A DNA stretch of 64,000 nucleotides from Pseudomonas sp. N40(2020) (lineage in GTDB: Bacteria; Pseudomonadota; Gammaproteobacteria; Pseudomonadales; Pseudomonadaceae), in the NCBI RefSeq assembly GCF_014472415.1, contig NZ_JACSZV010000021.1:1-64000 (forward strand), read 5' to 3'. Shown here piece after piece: positions 60,735 through 64,000 of this stretch (positions are counted from its first letter, which is position 1; every line of letters begins with the position of its first letter). The notes under the pieces are model-generated. The model was not told the DNA's origin and searched no databases. It was given only the letters and a program-made list of their open reading frames with translations. Made by a program: the position numbers and the translations under genes.

Positions 60735-61357
60735 AGGCTGATTCCAACATCAAACACGATGCTTCTTCCAAGGTTGCTACGTAGAAAGTCCGGTGCATCG
60801 GGGTGGGCGAACAGCACGCGGGCGAATGTCGGGCCGACAAGGGACAGCGAGCGCCAGCCCTGACGCAAATATTCGGTCGGTGGTGGAAAGTGGCTGTTCA
60901 GATCCAGCACTTCGCGCTTGAGGCTGGCGAAGGCGATGATATCCAGTTCGCCCAGATCCATGCCACGCTCCTTGTAGTTGTGGGCTTTTTTGCGCAAGGT
61001 CGGCGCCAGTCTGAGCAGGAATTCATTGGCCGGAATCCGGCGCGGCTTGGCTTCGCGGCGCACCAGTTGGCTGAGGGAGAACGCACTGCGTCGCCGCTGC
61101 AATTCGTCGCGCCATTCGTCGTTGAGTCTGCGGCCTTCATCGAGAACGAAAAACACCTCGAAATTGGCATCACGAAACAGCACGTCCGGCGGCTCGCCAG
61201 CAGGGGCGAACTCGTCGGCCCGGTAGGGAATGTTCAGGCCTTGCAGCAGGCGCTGGCAGACCCAACGCTCACGCTCCCATTTGCGGGCATTGGACAGGAA
61301 CGCGTTGGCTTGCTCGGCCGCGATGGTCAGCAGGCGTAAATAATCTGAGTCATCCAT
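60731..61357 (-). CDS. DUF1780 family protein
   Basis: A 208-residue protein of the DUF1780 family. I start at the ATG at 61357 (MDDSDYLRLLTIAAEQANAF), as homologues do; upstream methionines at 61408 give no family sequence. The protein is soluble, with ERERWVCQRLLQGLNIPYRADEF and FEVFFVLDEGRRLNDEWRDELQRR, a pattern that looks like a PD-(D/E)XK or helicase-associated fold but I cannot decide. The start of the next gene (MOSC) overlaps its stop by 4 bases, so the two are co-translated. The function is unknown. Confidence 0.85.
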   Translation of the reverse strand: MDDSDYLRLLTIAAEQANAFLSNARKWERERWVCQRLLQGLNIPYRADEFAPAGEPPDVLFRDANFEVFFVLDEGRRLNDEWRDELQRRRSAFSLSQLVRREAKPRRIPANEFLLRLAPTLRKKAHNYKERGMDLGELDIIAFASLKREVLDLNSHFPPPTEYLRQGWRSLSLVGPTFARVLFAHPDAPDFLRSNLGRSIVFDVGISL

Positions 61358-61487
61358 AGGCCCAAGCTTAGCGTTCAAATGCGACAAGCAGAAAGCCTTG
61401 CGTGGCAAAGTACGTCAGTGGGCAGTCGAGAATGGCGGTGTAGACTCAATACAGCCGAGTCATTACGTCAAACCAAGGGGACTTATC

Positions 61488-61955
61488 GTGAAATTTCGCT
61501 GGCTAATGGTGTTTGCTCTTGTCCCGCTGTGGGCCCACGCCCTCGAAAACGGCGAGCGACTTGCCCCCTGGACGCTGCTGGATCAGTACGATCAGGCCTA
61601 CACGCTCGATAACAGCACTACGACGCTGTTGGTGGCGCGGGACATGGATGGCGCCAAGCTGATCAAGGAAGCCATGAAAGATCAGCCCAAGGGCTATCTG
61701 GAGGCGCGCCACGCGGTGTTCGTTGCGGACATCCAGCGCATGCCGGCGCTGATCGCCAAAATGTTCGCCGTGCCTGCCATGCGGGACTACAGCTACCGGG
61801 TCATGCTCGACCGTGAGGGGCGGGTCGCGTCGCGCTATCCCGGCGCAGAAGGGCAGGTGTTGTGGCTGCAATTGAAGGACGGTCGGCTGCTCGAACAGCA
61901 TGAGTACGCCAACGCTACCCAACTGCGCGAGGCGCTGGAGAAGGCGCGGCCATGA
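61488..61955 (+). CDS. Exported thioredoxin-fold-like protein
   Basis: A 155-residue exported protein with signal peptide MKFRWLMVFALVPLWAHA (cleavage after 18). The mature part reads like a thioredoxin fold (LAPWTLLDQYDQAYTL, a strand LLVARDMDG, and LDREGRVASRYPGAEGQ), but it has no cysteine, so it cannot do disulfide chemistry. It uses a GTG start (61488), preceded by AAGGGGAC. The stop overlaps the next start by 4 bases (ATGA), so it is translationally coupled to the membrane protein gene that follows. Homologues in Pseudomonas are often annotated as FAD/FMN-containing dehydrogenase, which I do not support from the sequence. Confidence 0.8.
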   Translation: MKFRWLMVFALVPLWAHALENGERLAPWTLLDQYDQAYTLDNSTTTLLVARDMDGAKLIKEAMKDQPKGYLEARHAVFVADIQRMPALIAKMFAVPAMRDYSYRVMLDREGRVASRYPGAEGQVLWLQLKDGRLLEQHEYANATQLREALEKARP

Positions 61956-62641
61956 TCGGTGTCGAGGTGCTGTCGACTGAAAGCCTGGTAGTGGGCTGGC
62001 TGATTTATCTGCCGGTGCTGCTCTGGGCGATCTTTCGCGCACCTTGGGTCGAGTTGTTCAGCGACATCCGCCGTCAGCACTTGTTGTTCGGCACCGTATT
62101 CGCGTTGTTTCTGTTGTGGCTGGTGCGCAGGGATTTCGACACCGGTGTGTCTTATCACTTCATCGGCATGACGGCCGTAACGTTGCTACTGGACTGGCCG
62201 CTGGCGATTGTCGGCGGGTTGATTGCTCAGATCGGCCTGGTGCTGCTCGGGCGTCAGGATCTCGCGGCGCTTGGGGTCAATGGCGCTTTGTTTATTCTGC
62301 TGCCGGTGCTGATTACCGAGTGCGTGGCGATCCTCGTCGAGCGAGCTCAGCCGCGCAATCCATTTGTGTATATCTTCTGTTCCGGGTTTCTGGCGGCTGC
62401 GTTGTCGGCGTTGATGTGCCTGCTGTTGAGCCTGACGCTGCTCTGGTACGACGGCCTCTTTGCCATGCCGGAGTGGCTGGAAGACTTCATTGGCTACCTG
62501 TGGCTGATCATTTTTCCCGAGGCATTCATCAACGGTGTGGTGATCAGTGCGCTGGTGGTGTTCAGCCCTGAGTGGCTGGAGACCTTCAATCGAACGCGCT
62601 ACCTTTCGGCGCCGTGGAAGGACGACGATCCGAAGTCTTGA
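61952..62641 (+). CDS. CbiM-like ECF transporter permease without partners
   Basis: A 229-residue inner-membrane protein with about six helices (about 12-30, 48-63, 72-90, 93-112, 118-135, 150-175, 190-212). It matches the CbiM-type substrate component of energy-coupling-factor transporters that take up cobalt or nickel. The usual metal-binding N-terminus (MHxxEG) is absent, and neither the ATPase (CbiO) nor the CbiQ gene is nearby. So it is either an orphan carrier using shared ECF parts or something new. It overlaps the upstream thioredoxin-like gene by 4 bases and precedes a small soluble protein. Confidence 0.75.
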   Translation: MIGVEVLSTESLVVGWLIYLPVLLWAIFRAPWVELFSDIRRQHLLFGTVFALFLLWLVRRDFDTGVSYHFIGMTAVTLLLDWPLAIVGGLIAQIGLVLLGRQDLAALGVNGALFILLPVLITECVAILVERAQPRNPFVYIFCSGFLAAALSALMCLLLSLTLLWYDGLFAMPEWLEDFIGYLWLIIFPEAFINGVVISALVVFSPEWLETFNRTRYLSAPWKDDDPKS

Positions 62642-62706
62642 TCCACATCAAACCAGCCCGGCAAGCGTCATTTCATGCTCGTGCAAATCCCTTCAGGAGC
62701 AGCGGC

Positions 62707-62922
62707 ATGAGTGTGTACGAGTGGGCGAGACAGGAAACACGGCAGAGTCTGGAGATGGCGCAGGAGGTGGGGTTTGATCCGGGACTGAGCCTGCGCGCCT
62801 TGCTCAGTGCAGTGGTGCAACAGAGCAAGGCTGTGCGCAATGCCGAAGACCTTGCCGACGAGTTGCGCTTTCTGGCGGAAAACCTCGACGACGATCAGGA
62901 CTACGGCTTCATGCGTCCTTGA
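62707..62922 (+). CDS. Small conserved soluble protein
   Basis: A 71-residue protein, MSVYEWARQETRQSLEMAQ..., fully helical in outlook, without signal peptide or cysteine. It ends in an acidic segment (AENLDDDQDYGFMRP). I start at ATG 62707, which has AGGAG ten bases before it; the frame is open to 62572, inside the upstream gene. It is 65 bases behind the permease and probably on the same transcript. I do not recognise a family with a known function. Confidence 0.75.
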   Translation: MSVYEWARQETRQSLEMAQEVGFDPGLSLRALLSAVVQQSKAVRNAEDLADELRFLAENLDDDQDYGFMRP

Positions 62923-62928
62923 GCGGGA

Positions 62929-63129
62929 TCAGTGACGTGGGTCGAAGTCGCCGGAAAACAGTTCATCTTCGGCATCCGGGGCGACCGGAATCTTGTGTTC
63001 CTCGGAGGCCCACGCACCGAGGTCGATGAGCTTGCAGCGATCGGAGCAGAACGGGCGGAATTTGTTCTCTGGCGTGAATTCCACGGGTGCGCCGCAGGTT
63101 GGGCATTCTACGGTTGGGATCTGGCTCAT
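62929..63129 (-). CDS. yacG: DNA gyrase inhibitor YacG
   Basis: A 66-residue zinc-binding protein (E. coli 65) that inhibits DNA gyrase by contacting GyrB. The four zinc ligands are CPTCG and [14 protein letters not shown], and the conserved ASEEHKIPV follows, with an acidic tail. It overlaps the coaE stop by 4 bases, the usual coaE-yacG order in gamma-proteobacteria. It is the last gene of the pilD-coaE-yacG operon on this strand. No departure is seen. Confidence 0.94.
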   Translation of the reverse strand: MSQIPTVECPTCGAPVEFTPENKFRPFCSDRCKLIDLGAWASEEHKIPVAPDAEDELFSGDFDPRH

Positions 63130-63749
63130 GATTGGCCTCCACTTAAAGTCAGGTAAAAGTCATGCAGGCGCTCGACCTCGCTGTGCAGCCAGGCGAGGTC
63201 GCGATCGTTGACCACCACGTCGTCGGCACGGCTCACACGGTCTTCGCGGCTCGACTGGGCCTTGAGGATCGCCTGAACCTGCTGTTCGCTGGTCTGGTCA
63301 CGCTGCAAGGTGCGTTCGATCTGCAGTTGTTGCGGGGCGTCGATCACCAGGATGCGCTGAGTCATTGCGTATTGCCCGGATTCGATCAGCAGCGGTGACA
63401 CCAGAATCGCGTAAGGCGATTTTGCCAGCGCCAGGTGATGGGCGATTTCCTCGGCGATCAACGGATGCAGCAGGGCTTCGAGCCAGCGGCGTTCCTCCGG
63501 AACCTCAAAGATCAGTTTGCGCAGCGCGGCGCGATCCAGCGTTCCGTCCGCTTGTAACACGCCAGCGCCAAAGTGTTCGGCAATCTTCACCAGCGCCGGA
63601 CGCCCCGGTTCGACCACCCAGCGCGCCGCATGATCAGCGTCGACCACATGAATGCCGAGGTCGATAAAGTGCTGGGCCGCCGCGCTTTTGCCGCTGCCGA
63701 TGCCGCCGGTCAGGCCGAGAATCCAGGGTTTTTCCACAGGGGTATTCAT
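63126..63749 (-). CDS. coaE: Dephospho-CoA kinase
   Basis: A 207-residue kinase (E. coli 206) for the last step of coenzyme A synthesis. The P-loop is [17 protein letters not shown] (about residues 12-28), with [15 protein letters not shown] and a HPLIAEEI segment typical of CoaE. I start at ATG 63749 ([11 protein letters not shown]); an earlier in-frame methionine at 63770 lies inside the pilD end. It overlaps pilD and yacG by 4 bases each, so the operon is tight. Confidence 0.95.
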   Translation of the reverse strand: MNTPVEKPWILGLTGGIGSGKSAAAQHFIDLGIHVVDADHAARWVVEPGRPALVKIAEHFGAGVLQADGTLDRAALRKLIFEVPEERRWLEALLHPLIAEEIAHHLALAKSPYAILVSPLLIESGQYAMTQRILVIDAPQQLQIERTLQRDQTSEQQVQAILKAQSSREDRVSRADDVVVNDRDLAWLHSEVERLHDFYLTLSGGQS

Positions 63750-64000
63750 TTCAAACCGACAAACTGCCAATAGAAGTCGGTTATTTGACCACCCCAGAGC
63801 AAGGCAATCCAGCCGGCAATTGCCAGATAGGGGCCAAACGGGATTGGCGTCGAGGTTTCCTGGTCGCGCAGGCGCAGCAAAATCACTCCGATGATCGCGC
63901 CCACCAGCGATGACAGCAGGATCGTCAGCGGCAAAATCTGCCAGCCACCCCAGGCGCCGAGCAGCGCCAGCAGCTTGAAATCACCGTGGCCGATGCCGTC
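63746..64000 (-). CDS. pilD: Prepilin peptidase PilD (3' part)
   Basis: The C-terminal 84 or so codons of a type IV prepilin peptidase; the start lies beyond the window edge. The catalytic [16 protein letters not shown] region (GIGHGDFK with its aspartate) is present, followed by hydrophobic helices ([20 protein letters not shown], and [15 protein letters not shown]). PilD cleaves and methylates the leaders of type IV pilins, including all the minor pilins in this window, and of type II secretion pseudopilins. It overlaps coaE by 4 bases, the known pilD-coaE order. The gene is complete at its 3' end. Confidence 0.94.
   Translation of the reverse strand, partial: DGIGHGDFKLLALLGAWGGWQILPLTILLSSLVGAIIGVILLRLRDQETSTPIPFGPYLAIAGWIALLWGGQITDFYWQFVGLK

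Noticed and set aside
61488..61955. FAD/FMN-containing dehydrogenase for the 155-residue exported protein
   Set aside because: No flavin-binding motif is visible; the size and signal peptide fit an exported thioredoxin-like protein better.

Overview
The window is an ordinary chromosomal stretch of a Pseudomonas, most likely of the P. fluorescens group. The gene order is, as far as I remember that genome, a reversed copy of the P. aeruginosa PAO1 segment from cstA (PA4606) down to pilD (PA4528). Long GC-rich coding frames, many short gaps filled with palindromic REP doublets of the 'GTGGGAGCGAGC...GCTCGCTCCCAC' kind, and the pil, bam, rlu and clpB neighbourhoods all fit this. No prophage, insertion sequence, CRISPR array or rRNA operon is visible.

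Layout. 1-4014: a PilZ protein and a pyruvate/peptide transporter operon (cstA/btsT, yjiX-like, CobW/YjiA GTPase). 4068-6859: a dicarboxylate symporter gene with two GntR-type regulators on the minus strand, which I believe is an insertion relative to PAO1. 7136-12406: glyA and the c-di-GMP protein gene morA. 12693-16498: ettA, gdhA and a Gre-factor homologue without the usual acidic tip. 16570-25888: envelope proteins of poorly known function (DUF4105/Lnb, DUF3015, lipoproteins, YqhA) and a Lon-like protease whose ATPase motifs look degenerate. 26013-28661: fklB, an iron-regulated small protein under a clear Fur box, a PhnA-like protein and ispB. 28902-32660: rplU-rpmA-obg-proB-creA-like. 32771-40782: rpsT divergent from murJ, then ribF-ileS-lspA-fkpB-ispH. 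40754-47052: the minor-pilin/PilY1 cluster, apparently inverted relative to PAO1 and without pilY2, followed by thiO and pilRS. 51244-57147: a PP0621-like protein, bamD, rluD, pgeF and clpB (with a heat-shock promoter). 57443-57859: tRNA-Asn, -Pro, -Lys and a second identical tRNA-Pro behind a terminator. 57982-62922: an EF-hand protein with HvfA/bufferin-like EGKCG repeats, ndh with a 57-residue membrane protein gene upstream, MOSC and DUF1780 proteins, and a thioredoxin-like/ECF-permease pair. 62929-64000: yacG, coaE and the 3' part of pilD.

Functionally the region joins translation and cell-envelope housekeeping (rplU, rpmA, rpsT, ileS, obg, ettA, lspA, murJ, bamD, ispB, ispH) with type IV pilus regulation and tip assembly (pilD, pilRS, minor pilins, pilY1) and c-di-GMP control (morA, PilZ).

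The most interesting signal is the protein at 57982-58389: a secreted peptide whose mature N-terminus looks like an HvfA-type copper RiPP precursor (GYMVA followed by two EGKCG units) fused to two complete EF-hand calcium loops, with no DUF692 maturation enzyme in the window.
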